The notes under the pieces: model-generated
The model's input: the letters and a program-made list of their open reading frames with translations, nothing else
Databases searched by the model: none
What the model was told of the DNA's origin: nothing
Shown: piece after piece, positions 54,621 to 63,558 of the stretch
Numbering within the stretch: the first letter of the stretch is position 1
Layout: each line of letters starts with the position of its first letter
Origin: Nostoc sp. C052
GTDB taxonomy: Bacteria; Cyanobacteriota; Cyanobacteriia; Cyanobacteriales; Nostocaceae
Assembly (NCBI RefSeq): GCF_013393905.1
Contig: NZ_CP040272.1
Location: 3,224,001 to 3,288,000, forward strand
DNA length: 64,000 nucleotides
Direction of reading: 5' to 3'
Position numbers and translations under genes: made by a program

Positions 54621-57257
54621 ATGCTAGAAAATGAGCGGGAAAAAATACGCCATCTGTTGGTTATTCAAGACCTGCAAGGGCGGCGAACTATCCCCTTGCG
54701 AGAAAATACTTATTCGCTGGGGCGGCATCCCGCAAACACTATTGTCTTGGCTTCTCGGTCAGTATCAATGCAACATGCAATTTTATTACGAGTAACTGTT
54801 CCTGAGACTGACCAATATGGCTTCCAAATAATTGATGGTAACTACAAGGGAAAAGGCAGTACTAATGGCTTATTTGTAAATGGGACTAAATGTTATTCTC
54901 ATAATCTCAGACATGGAGATATTGTTGCCTTTGGTAGCAATCAAGCTCAAGCTAAATATTACGCTATTTCCAACATTTCTGAAAAAGTATTTTCTGAATC
55001 TTTTGATGTTGAAGACTTATCTGGTTTCCTCTCCGCGCAAGCTAATCCTGCTAATCCTTTTCAAACTTTAGCTGTCGATCCCAGCTTTGAAGCAGCTAGT
55101 GAATCTGCCTTAGCTCGCCTAGCATCCTTCCCTGAGCTTATTCCCAATCCGATTATTGAGATGGATTTCGAGGGAACAGTTACTTATCTCAATCCGGCCG
55201 CAGCTCTCAAGTTTCCTAAACTTCGGGAAGTTGGGATAGAACATCCGATTTTAACAGGACTCCTAAGTGGGGTTAACAATCTAGAACAAAATTCTTTTGT
55301 GCGGGAGGTGGAAGTCGGCGCAGAAGTTTTTGAACAATCCGTACTTTATCTCCCTGAAAGTGATTTAATTAGAACTTTTATTGTCAGGGATATTACAGAG
55401 CAAAAGCAAGTTACAGCCGAACTACATCAGCGCGATCGCTTGCTACAGGCAGTTGCAGAAGCGGCTAATTATTTGCTAGGAGAAATGAATTATGAAACTG
55501 GTGTTAATCGAGCTCTAGCTGTACTGGGTGAAGCTGCCCAAGCAGATCGTGCCTATCTTTTTCAGAACCATTCTCATCCGGCTACAGGGGAAATAGCCGT
55601 CAGCTTACGGTTTGAATGGACGCACTCTTTTATTGAATCTACCCAACACCATTGGCAGAATCAGCCTTATCAAGCTTCTGGATTAGCCCGTTGGTATACA
55701 GTTCTCTCTAGCGGCCAGTCGATTAGCGGACTCACCCAAAAATTTCCTGTCGCCGAGCAAGAATTCCTAATTCGAGATGGCATTAAATCCCTTCTTTTAG
55801 TGCCTCTGCGCTTAGACAATGAGTTCTGGGGCTATCTTGGCTTGGCAGACTGCAACTTTGAGCGTCATTGGTCTAGGCATGAAGAATCTACCCTTTTGAC
55901 CATGGCCGCCAGTATCATTAGTACACGGCAGCGCCAGCAAGTAGAAGAAAAAATTCGTTATCAAGCCCTCCATGACGTGCTGACAGGGTTGCCCAATCGC
56001 CTACTATTTAACGAACTGCTCAATAAAACTCTGCCCAACGCTACCCGCAATGGCGAAAGTTTAGCTGTGATCTTTCTCGACCTGGATCGCTTCAAGGTGA
56101 TTAATGATACTTTGGGACACACTCTGGGAGACCAATTGCTACAAAGCGTCTCTCAAAGATTAAAAGACTCACTCAGAGGCGGAGACACTGTAGCCCGTTG
56201 GGGAGGTGATGAGTTCACTATTTTACTCCCGCGAGTTAATGATATTGAAGAGGTAACTTTGGTGGCTTGCAGAATATTACAAGCTTTAGAGGATGCTTTT
56301 CATCTCCAAGGGCATGAACTTTATGTAACTGCCAGCCTTGGTATTGCGTTACTTGATAACAATAGCCCTGACAGCGAAACATTAATCCAGCACGCAGATG
56401 CCGCTTTGTACTACGCCAAAGACAAAGGGCGGAATAACTACCAATTCTACAGTGTTTCCCTGAGTGCTAAAAATCCCGAACTTCTGACTTTAGAAAAGAG
56501 CTTGCGCTATGCCCTAGAACGCAATGAATTTACGCTGTACTATCAGCCTCGCGTGAACATTGCCACAGGAGAGATTACTGGTATGGAAGCTCTATTGCGT
56601 TGGCAGCATCCAGAGATGGGATTGGTCGCGCCCAGTGTCTTTATTCCCTTAGTCGAAGAAAGTGGATTAATTGTCCCCATTGGTGAATGGGTGCTACGGA
56701 CAGCCTGTAGCCAAAATAAAGCATGGCAAGATGCAGGATTACCACCAATGACGATCGCTGTTAATCTTTCTCTGAAGCAGTTCCGTCAACCTAAATTGGT
56801 GGAGACTATAGCCGAAATCTTAGCAGAAACGGGTCTGGAGCCGCGCTTTTTAGAATTAGAAATTACCGAAACCACAGCTATTGAGGATTTGGATTTTACC
56901 AGAAAGGTGTTAGAGAATGTCGAGAAGATGGGTATTTACATCTCCATTGATGACTTTGGTACAGGTCATTCCTCGCTTTCCCGCCTACAACTTTTGCCAC
57001 TGCACAATCTGAAAATAGATAAGTCTTTTATTCAAGATTTGACGCGCGATGTTAAAGTAGCTCATATCATCAAAGCCATAGTTGGTTTGGGACAGAGCTT
57101 GGGATTGAAGTTGACAGCTGAAGGGGTAGAGAATGAAGAAGAATTGGAGTTTTTGAAATCTATCAACTGTGAAGATGTCCAGGGCTTTTTATTCTACCGG
57201 CCGCTTTCTGCCCAAAAAGCCACAGAAATCCTCGAAAGTAAACGACCAACCCTTTAG
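54621..57257 (+). CDS. FHA-PAS-GAF-GGDEF-EAL cyclic-di-GMP protein
   Basis: 878 residues. An FHA domain (about 12-115, with SLGRHPANTIVLAS, SVSMQHA and GSTNGLFVNG) reads Thr phosphorylation. A PAS-like domain (about 168-262) and a GAF domain (270-440) follow. The GGDEF domain has its active GGDEF at 528-532 and an inhibitory RxxD site at 519-522. The EAL domain has EALLRW (656-661) and DDFGTGHSSL and KIDKSFI, so both catalytic units look active. The protein can both make and break cyclic di-GMP. The FHA front is unusual and would link the pathway to Ser/Thr kinases. Single gene. Confidence 0.92.
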   Translation: MLENEREKIRHLLVIQDLQGRRTIPLRENTYSLGRHPANTIVLASRSVSMQHAILLRVTVPETDQYGFQIIDGNYKGKGSTNGLFVNGTKCYSHNLRHGDIVAFGSNQAQAKYYAISNISEKVFSESFDVEDLSGFLSAQANPANPFQTLAVDPSFEAASESALARLASFPELIPNPIIEMDFEGTVTYLNPAAALKFPKLREVGIEHPILTGLLSGVNNLEQNSFVREVEVGAEVFEQSVLYLPESDLIRTFIVRDITEQKQVTAELHQRDRLLQAVAEAANYLLGEMNYETGVNRALAVLGEAAQADRAYLFQNHSHPATGEIAVSLRFEWTHSFIESTQHHWQNQPYQASGLARWYTVLSSGQSISGLTQKFPVAEQEFLIRDGIKSLLLVPLRLDNEFWGYLGLADCNFERHWSRHEESTLLTMAASIISTRQRQQVEEKIRYQALHDVLTGLPNRLLFNELLNKTLPNATRNGESLAVIFLDLDRFKVINDTLGHTLGDQLLQSVSQRLKDSLRGGDTVARWGGDEFTILLPRVNDIEEVTLVACRILQALEDAFHLQGHELYVTASLGIALLDNNSPDSETLIQHADAALYYAKDKGRNNYQFYSVSLSAKNPELLTLEKSLRYALERNEFTLYYQPRVNIATGEITGMEALLRWQHPEMGLVAPSVFIPLVEESGLIVPIGEWVLRTACSQNKAWQDAGLPPMTIAVNLSLKQFRQPKLVETIAEILAETGLEPRFLELEITETTAIEDLDFTRKVLENVEKMGIYISIDDFGTGHSSLSRLQLLPLHNLKIDKSFIQDLTRDVKVAHIIKAIVGLGQSLGLKLTAEGVENEEELEFLKSINCEDVQGFLFYRPLSAQKATEILESKRPTL

Positions 57258-57340
57258 TACAAGAGACGAAATCAGTACGCGTCTATTCCCTTCTTGCCTG
57301 TTCCCTCCGCAATTAAGTTCAGTAATCAAATCGGATTCCT

Positions 57341-57481
57341 ATACAAGAATTGTGGATAACGCATATTTAATGTTTGGAGATATTTAATAGATATTTCCGA
57401 AAAAGAATGTAGAGACGTAGCAGTGCTACGTCTCTACAAGGGTTCTGGGTAACGCATTTTTAATTTCTGGAGATTTCTAAT
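57341..57481. repeat. Imperfect direct repeat around a GTAGAGACGTAGCA palindrome
   Basis: Two related 45-48-base segments, about 57341-57388 and 57434-57481 (shared TAACGCAT, TTTAAT and TGGAGAT), flank a perfect 14-base inverted repeat (57409-57422 and 57424-57437, one-base loop). The second copy includes the end of the SGNH gene on the opposite strand. The palindrome may end that transcript. Confidence 0.55.
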
Positions 57482-58419
57482 GTTTCCAAAAGCGATCGCT
57501 CCATAACTTCACTGACAAATTTATTGCCCTGCAAGTTGAGGTGAATGTGATCGTGAAACAAACCTTGCGGGTTAGTAGTTGAATTGAAGGCTGGTAAAAA
57601 ATCTATATAGTTAATTTGCTGTGCTTTGGTAAAATCGCTCAAGCGCTGACGCGCTTTAATTTCGTAATCGCGGGGGCCCGGTTCAGCAATTTCTCGTAGT
57701 AAGGGAGTCATGACAAGAAGAAATTGGCTGTTGCTTTGGCGAGTCAAGGCTTGAATTTTAGCGATCGCCTCCAAATTAATTCCCACGCGATCGCCTGGTT
57801 CATTTTGCACGGCTTGTAGTTCGGGAATTGGCTTTTGTTTAAGGATATAACGCTGCCAAACTTCCGCTAACGCCAGAGGCGGTTTCCGATCTGGATAGTT
57901 GCGATCGCGTCCTACCGGTAAAGAAGTCGGAGGAGTAGCAAACAAATCATCGGTATTAATTAATAACACCACTGCTTGCGCGTTGAAATTGCCAAACTTC
58001 TCTAAATAAGCTAATTCGTTCCTTGGTCCCCAAGAGTTAGCTGAAGCATTTAACACTTCTATTTCTTGGTAATTCCTATTAGTGGATGATACTAGAGAAC
58101 GCATTATCAAATTAGATATTGTATTCGTTTGATCTGTCCACCAGCCACCATTAGCGATAGAATCACCTAATAGTAGAATTCGCAACCCAGAAGGTGCAAG
58201 TATTTTTTTGATCGGACTACCCCGCATAGAATATTCATTAATTTCAATGCGATTACCAAAACGGCGGGTACGTTGGTTAGGAGCCAACAAATAACCAATC
58301 TGCTCATCACCAATATAAATTAGGGGATTACCAAAACCGAAGAGCGATCGCAGTCCGATCTCAACTACCACAAACAATCCCACAACCACCGCCGAAATCA
58401 CGATCAGTGCTATTTTCAC
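57460..58419 (-). CDS. SGNH/GDSL family hydrolase with N-terminal membrane anchor
   Basis: 319 residues. A membrane anchor lies at about 3-23 (ALIVISAVVVGLFVVVEIGL), followed by an SGNH fold: block I LLLGDSIANGG (nucleophile Ser), the block II Gly and block III Asn in the NASANSWGPRNE region, and the closing HDHIHLN with the catalytic Asp-His. The enzyme faces the periplasm and is a likely esterase or deacetylase of cell-surface polymers; the substrate is unknown. The start is GTG at 58419. Confidence 0.82.
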   Translation of the reverse strand: MKIALIVISAVVVGLFVVVEIGLRSLFGFGNPLIYIGDEQIGYLLAPNQRTRRFGNRIEINEYSMRGSPIKKILAPSGLRILLLGDSIANGGWWTDQTNTISNLIMRSLVSSTNRNYQEIEVLNASANSWGPRNELAYLEKFGNFNAQAVVLLINTDDLFATPPTSLPVGRDRNYPDRKPPLALAEVWQRYILKQKPIPELQAVQNEPGDRVGINLEAIAKIQALTRQSNSQFLLVMTPLLREIAEPGPRDYEIKARQRLSDFTKAQQINYIDFLPAFNSTTNPQGLFHDHIHLNLQGNKFVSEVMERSLLETLEISRN

Positions 58420-58657
58420 CTACTCACACCCTCTTATACCAAGTTGCTTTTCAATGATACTGGGGGAATGGGGATTGGGGACTGGGCACTGGGGACTGGT
58501 GATTGAGTATGGTTATTTTCCTTGTCCCCTTGTCTCCCCCAGTACCCAATGCCCATTCCTAAATTCTTAGAATGAATTTAACATCATCAGCAAAGAGAAG
58601 GACTACAATCAAAACGGACAAATGTTTCATGCTCCAAAAACAGAGGATTACAAAGCT

Positions 58658-58798
58658 ATGTCCGATTTAAATCGAGGAATTATGAAATTTGAGGGTGCAG
58701 ATTCCCCAAAAGTAGTCACTATCTCTACCGTGTTGCTTCTGGGATCGATCGCTGCTCTGATCATCTGGGCGCTGCAAGCGGCCTATGCGCTAAACTAA
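58658..58798 (+). CDS. Small single-helix membrane protein, cyanobacterial
   Basis: 46 residues with a single membrane helix (VVTISTVLLLGSIAALIIWALQ) after a short soluble start (MSDLNRGIMKFEGADSPK). The style of sequence, a short acidic head with an invariant-looking GADSP and a helix, is like small photosystem-associated peptides. I cannot name it confidently. ATG 58658 has AGAGGA ten bases upstream; ATG 58622 in the same frame adds twelve residues. It was found only by reading small frames. Confidence 0.65.
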   Translation: MSDLNRGIMKFEGADSPKVVTISTVLLLGSIAALIIWALQAAYALN

Positions 58799-58983
58799 AA
58801 CCATTAGTAGTCTAGAAGGACACTTGTCTTAAACGGTTTCCGTCTTAGCCAAGTGTCCATTTAGCAACTAGTAATTGAAGAAGAATCCAGAATCCAGAAT
58901 CCAGAATCCAGAATGCTTTTCCTTGGGGGATTCAAACCACTAGCTGATTGTAGACCTCTAAATCTACAATTTGGATTGTTTTT
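58799..58983. other. Spacer with small hairpin and CCAGAAT repeats
   Basis: The stretch opens with GACACTTG...CAAGTGTC arms at about 58819-58857, a likely terminator of the small gene, followed by tandem CCAGAAT units at about 58885-58915. Confidence 0.45.
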
Positions 58984-59100
58984 TAAGTAAGCCGGCACAA
59001 TAAAACCAAACTGTGTAAAGAGAAGTAAACAAGGCTCAAACTCTCTTTCCCCCTGCCCCCTGCCTTATCCCGACGATAATTATTTACACCGACCTACTTA
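58984..59100. mobile_element. 117-bp MITE related to the IS630 relic
   Basis: The left end TAAGTAAGCCGG and complement of the right end TAAGTAGGTCGG are inverted repeats with an outer TA. Bases 59002-59033 match 7260-7291 of the IS630 relic at about 28 of 32 positions. The interior is C-rich heptamer sequence with no coding capacity. This marks it as a non-autonomous derivative of the same element family. Confidence 0.75.
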
Positions 59101-59264
59101 ACTCCTGTGTTCATGCCCTAGCTATCATTCTGAATTCTGACTCCTGACTCCTGAATTCTTTCTATAAAAAGCCCCCTAATAACCATCAAAAATTTCAGCA
59201 AAACTTTAGATTTTAGATTTGAGGTTTTAGATGGAAAATTTAAATCTAAAATCCAAAATCCAGA

Positions 59265-62147
59265 ATGTTTGAACCTTGGGGTGTCTTAGTTATTGTAATT
59301 ATCTGCCCCCTCTTGGGCGGATTACCCCTGATTGAATGGATTACTTACGCCCTCAGGCGGAAGCGATTATCACAAGTTGGTACAAAAAATATCAGTGTAT
59401 CGGCTGCATTCTATCATGGTGGTAAATTTGTCGGCATTTTGGCAGTCTTGTCAGAAGCTTTTAAAGGAATTGCGGCAGTTTTACTCACCCGCATTTTCTT
59501 TCCTGATGGATCGTCTTGGGAATTAGTTGCTCTGATTGCTCTAGTAATTGGTAGATACTGGATCGGTAGAGGGGCAGGTACGACAAATGTTGTCTGGGGA
59601 TTTGTCGTACACGATCCACTAGTGGCAATGTTTGTGTCTTTCTTTGCAGGTATTAGTTTTACAATTCTGCAATCAAGAAAAGTAGTCAAATTCGGGGTTT
59701 TGCTTCTTTTCCCTCTGTTTGTGGCAATTCTACACTTTAGCGATATTCCCAGAATACTTATTGCTGTTGCCTTAGCGGGTTTAATGGGCTGGATTTATCG
59801 TAAAATTCCTGATGATATGAAACTGCCAGCCCAAGAGGCACAAACAGAATCACAAGCGATGTTGGAATTTTTACGCGGCGACCGCACAATGGTTTCTTTA
59901 GATGAAGAGTTGGATGCTGCCATTGTCGGAGAAAAGGCGGCGACGTTATCGCAAATTAAGCGCTGGGGCTATCCAGTACCGAAGGGATGGGTACTCGCCC
60001 CAATCGATAATCCCGAACTGTTGACAGAATTTCTCCAGCCATCAGAATTATCTCCTTTAGTAGTGCGTTCCTCTGCGATTGGAGAAGACTCTGAACGTGC
60101 TTCTGCTGCTGGACAGTATCAAACAGTTTTAAATGTTACTAGCCCTGAGGGATTACAACAAGCGATCGCTCAAGTTCAAGCTTCCTACAATCATCCCTCT
60201 GCTATCCAATATCGGCGCGATCGCGGCTTAAATGATACAGCAATGGCTGTGTTAATCCAACAACAAGTCCAGAGTGTCTATTCTGGCGTTGCTTTCAGCC
60301 GCGATCCCATTACCCAGCAAGGTGATGCAATTATTATTGAAGCCCTTCCAGGTAGCGCGACGCAAGTCGTTTCGGGAAAAGTCACGCCAGAACAATATCG
60401 CGCTTTTGTTGTTGAAACAGAAAATTCTTACTCTGTACAATTAGAGGGTCAAGGACGAGTTCCACAAGCATTAATCAAACAAGTTGCATACCTAGCCTAC
60501 CGACTCGAAAAACGTTATCATGGCACTCCTCAAGATATTGAGTGGAGTTATGATGGTCAAACGCTTTGGGTATTGCAATCTCGACCAATCACCACTCTAC
60601 TGCCCATCTGGACACGCAAAATCGCCGCCGAAGTGATTCCTGGAGTCATTCACCCCTTAACATGGTCGATTAATCGTCCTTTAACTTGTGGAGTTTGGGG
60701 AGAATTTTTTACCTTAGTTTTGGGCGATCGCGCCTTGGGGTTAGATTTCACCGAAACAGCAAGTCTGCATTACTCCAGAGCCTATTTTAATGCCTCCCTC
60801 TTAGGAGATATTTTTCTCCGTATGGGATTGCCACCGGAAAGTCTGGAATTTTTAACCAGAGGAGCTAAATTAAGTAAACCATCCTTGCAGTCAACTTGGG
60901 AAAATTTGCCAGGACTAGGGAAGTTGCTGAAGCGGGAATTAAGTTTAGAAAAGGACTTCAAGGAGGATTATTATAAACTGTTTATTCCTGGGTTGTCGCA
61001 GCTGGCACTAGAAAGCGTAGATAATTTGGATTCTTCTCAGCTGTTAGCAAGAATTGACTTTATTCTAGAGTTGCTGCATCGGGGAACATATTACAGCATT
61101 TTAGCTCCCTTGAGTGCTGCTCTGAGACAGGCGATTTTCCGGGTGAAAGATAGCCAAATGGATTATAGCGTCACACCAGAAATCGCAGCATTACGAACGC
61201 TCAGTGCGATCGCAACCGATGCCAAGCAGATATTGGCTGAGTTTGAGCCACAGCAGGTATTTGAGCAATTGAAGCAAACCCCAGAAGGAGAAAAAATCCT
61301 CCAAGAATTTAACGAATTGCTTCAGGATTACGGCTACCTAAGTGAAGTAGGAACCGATATCTCCGTTCCCACTTGGCGGGAGAATCCCCAGATGATTCAG
61401 CAGATGTTTGTCCAGTTAATGCAGGGGAACGAACCACAAGCAGGCGCGAAAGACGCAATTAATAGTATTTTTGCCAGTAAGCGCAAACGTGGATTTGTCC
61501 AACGGCGTGTAGATATTAAAGGACGAGTTACCGAAGTTTATTCGCGGCTTTTAGCTGAATTGCGTTGGAGTTTTCTGGCTTTAGAGAAAATTTGGTTAGA
61601 GTCTGGTTTACTGAGAAAAACAGGCGATATCTTTTTTCTAGAGTTTGATGAAGTGCGGCGTTTAATTGTAGGTGAAGATTCCAACTTAAATGAGTTAGTG
61701 GAATTTAGGCGATCGCAATTTCTGCAAGATAGTGAAATTATTCAAGTACCTCTTTTAGTCTACGGCAATACACCTCCTCATCCCTTAGCCCCCTCTGAGG
61801 TTTACTCTGACCAAATTTTACAAGGTATTGGAGCCAGTCATGGGCAAGCTGAAGGCAGAGTGAAGGTGTTGCGAAATTTACAAGACGTACCGGAGATTAA
61901 TCGGGATACGATTCTGGTAGTACCTTATACAGATTCCGGCTGGGCACCATTGTTATTAAGGGCTGGCGGATTAATTGCCGAAGCTGGTGGAAGACTTTCT
62001 CATGGTGCGATCGTGGCTCGTGAGTATGGCATTCCCGCAGTGATGGATGTTCGCGGTGCTACATGGATTCTGCAAGATGGTCAACGAGTCAGGATTGATG
62101 GGTCTAGGGGTATTGTGGAATTATCTAATGATTTAAGACCCGAATGA
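59265..62147 (+). CDS. Fusion of PlsY-like membrane domain and PEP-synthase-like dikinase
   Basis: 960 residues. Residues 1-185 are membrane-embedded and resemble glycerol-3-phosphate acyltransferase PlsY, but its glycine-rich and VxxDxxKG motifs are altered (GTKNISVSAAFYHGG and AVLSEAFKG, Glu for Asp). From about 200 to 445 runs an ATP-grasp domain of the PPDK/PEP-synthase N-terminal type (VGEKAATLSQIKRWGYPVPKGW, VVRSSAIGEDSERASAAGQY, DIEWSYDGQTLWVLQSRPI). A middle region of about 400 residues has no clear match. The C-terminus is the swivelling phosphohistidine domain (GGRLSHGAIVAREYGIPAV, His913). No PEP-binding barrel is present, so the order resembles rifampin phosphotransferases. It would phosphorylate an unknown acceptor, perhaps at the membrane. 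The next gene overlaps by four bases. Confidence 0.85.
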   Translation: MFEPWGVLVIVIICPLLGGLPLIEWITYALRRKRLSQVGTKNISVSAAFYHGGKFVGILAVLSEAFKGIAAVLLTRIFFPDGSSWELVALIALVIGRYWIGRGAGTTNVVWGFVVHDPLVAMFVSFFAGISFTILQSRKVVKFGVLLLFPLFVAILHFSDIPRILIAVALAGLMGWIYRKIPDDMKLPAQEAQTESQAMLEFLRGDRTMVSLDEELDAAIVGEKAATLSQIKRWGYPVPKGWVLAPIDNPELLTEFLQPSELSPLVVRSSAIGEDSERASAAGQYQTVLNVTSPEGLQQAIAQVQASYNHPSAIQYRRDRGLNDTAMAVLIQQQVQSVYSGVAFSRDPITQQGDAIIIEALPGSATQVVSGKVTPEQYRAFVVETENSYSVQLEGQGRVPQALIKQVAYLAYRLEKRYHGTPQDIEWSYDGQTLWVLQSRPITTLLPIWTRKIAAEVIPGVIHPLTWSINRPLTCGVWGEFFTLVLGDRALGLDFTETASLHYSRAYFNASLLGDIFLRMGLPPESLEFLTRGAKLSKPSLQSTWENLPGLGKLLKRELSLEKDFKEDYYKLFIPGLSQLALESVDNLDSSQLLARIDFILELLHRGTYYSILAPLSAALRQAIFRVKDSQMDYSVTPEIAALRTLSAIATDAKQILAEFEPQQVFEQLKQTPEGEKILQEFNELLQDYGYLSEVGTDISVPTWRENPQMIQQMFVQLMQGNEPQAGAKDAINSIFASKRKRGFVQRRVDIKGRVTEVYSRLLAELRWSFLALEKIWLESGLLRKTGDIFFLEFDEVRRLIVGEDSNLNELVEFRRSQFLQDSEIIQVPLLVYGNTPPHPLAPSEVYSDQILQGIGASHGQAEGRVKVLRNLQDVPEINRDTILVVPYTDSGWAPLLLRAGGLIAEAGGRLSHGAIVAREYGIPAVMDVRGATWILQDGQRVRIDGSRGIVELSNDLRPE

Positions 62148-62491
62148 TTACCACTTCTCTCCAAGACTTGCCTGAAGAATCTGTTTCTCACAATGCCGCA
62201 ATCAAGAAAAAGGTGATGCTACGCTTCGGCGATTTACCTCACCTCACTAACTTTTCTCAAGCACGTTTTGCTCCTGGACAAACCGCACCAGCACACGCGC
62301 ATCAAGATATGTGTGAAGTATTCTTTGTGGAAGCTGGTTCGGGAGTAATTCACATTGATGGTAAAGAATACCCCTTGCTTCCGGGAAACTGCGTAGCGAT
62401 AGAACCGGGAGAAGTACACGAAGTTGTCAATAGTGGCTCAACTGAGCTTGTTTTGACATACTTTGGTTTGCGAGTCGAAAAATCCAACTAA
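62144..62491 (+). CDS. Cupin domain protein coupled to the dikinase fusion
   Basis: 115 residues, a single cupin barrel. Motif 1 is HAHQDMCEVFFVEAGSG with histidines and Glu, and motif 2 is GNCVAIEPGEVHEVVNSG with the last His, so the metal site is complete. The ATGA overlap with the upstream stop shows translational coupling, so the cupin probably acts on the same substrate, for example as an isomerase or sensor. That is inference. Confidence 0.85.
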   Translation: MITTSLQDLPEESVSHNAAIKKKVMLRFGDLPHLTNFSQARFAPGQTAPAHAHQDMCEVFFVEAGSGVIHIDGKEYPLLPGNCVAIEPGEVHEVVNSGSTELVLTYFGLRVEKSN

Positions 62492-62630
62492 TTATCAAGC
62501 AACTTAGGTTAAGGTACTTCCAGAAAATAAATTATCCAATTTACTCAGATAATATTTTTCTTTCTCCCCCTGCTCCCTGCCCCCTGCCCCCTGCCTACAC
62601 AGCGATAGGATATTTTTTAGTTGGAAGTCC
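62492..62630. other. Spacer with C-rich heptamers
   Basis: CCCCTGC-type tandem units at about 62565-62600, then AGGATATTTTTTAG. They lie between two convergent genes; a stretch AAATAAATTATCCAA also occurs at 45809 in the repeat there. Confidence 0.4.
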
Positions 62631-62987
62631 CTAATATACCAAAGGTGTCGCACCGCGCATTTGACGTAAAGAATTTATACAGGCAGCACAGTCGCAACCA
62701 AATAAGTCGATTGCCATATCGCTTTCTTGGTCATTGAATTCCAGCATCGGAGCATCTTCTTGAGAAAACTCTATTTCTGGCTGATATTTAGGAATTTGAG
62801 CCAATACAGAAGCCCTGGCACACACTAAACCTACTTTATGTTTATTGCGTATACAAGATAGACGGTCTGTGGTTTTGGCTTCTGATTGTGGCTCCATAGC
62901 TTGTGCTTGATTGAGCATTACTCCCATAGAGAGAATAGAGCTAATCAGTACAGGAGAAGAAAGCAAACTCAAGATGAATTTGTTCAT
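62631..62987 (-). CDS. Exported hypothetical protein with a Cys-rich tail
   Basis: 118 residues. A signal peptide covers about 1-30 (LLSSPVLISSILSMGVML, AQA site). The mature part is acidic and ends with FGCDCAACINSLRQM, which with the two upstream cysteines (C45 and C56) gives five. The clustered C-D-C-A-A-C could bind metal or form disulfides. I do not recognise the family. Confidence 0.6.
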   Translation of the reverse strand: MNKFILSLLSSPVLISSILSMGVMLNQAQAMEPQSEAKTTDRLSCIRNKHKVGLVCARASVLAQIPKYQPEIEFSQEDAPMLEFNDQESDMAIDLFGCDCAACINSLRQMRGATPLVY

Positions 62988-63558
62988 TAGTTTTTTTAGA
63001 AAACAATTGCGATCGCTCAGACTATTCGATTAAATCCTACGCGTAAGTAAACATCAAGGTAGTCGCAAACATTTCTGAAAGTGGTTTAATACGTAAATAC
63101 ACGCATTAAACCAATAATCAATTACGTTATATGAGCGAAATATTACTGTGATTTGTGAATATTTTTATATATGTCGATGGCTCTTTTCAGAAAATATACG
63201 GTAACAATAAGCAAAGCGATCGCGGTACTTTAAGTTCAATAAACCTTATATTATCAGGTTAAAAAACTCAGAACCTATGACAGGTAAAGGATGTAGAAGC
63301 CCTGGCCGCTACTCGATCCTAGCATATAGCTACTAGGGGAAAACTCTGACAGAGCTTTTAAGTATTATCTCGTTCCCAGTCTCCGATAGGCAATGCATTC
63401 CCTATTCCCTACTCCCTATCCCCTACTCCCTTTCATCCCAATGGCAGGATGCCCAACCCACAAGAGGTCTAATTTATTTCTTGTCAGTCCCTTAGGCTAA
63501 AAACCTCTTGCTTCGCACTTCAGGCTTTGGTGAAGACTTGTGCAATGTATAGGTTTTG
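62988..63558. other. 571-base gene-free stretch upstream of the ethylene-receptor-type gene
   Basis: It contains a repeat fragment (CTCGTTCCCAGTCTCCGA at about 63369-63387) and tandem TCCCTACTCCC-type units (63400-63434). A short ORF MTGKGCRSPGRYSILAYS (63277) is unlikely to be real. No clear promoter is seen. Confidence 0.4.

Noticed and set aside
63277..63330. Short frame MTGKGCRSPGR...
   Set aside because: Eighteen codons, no ribosome site.
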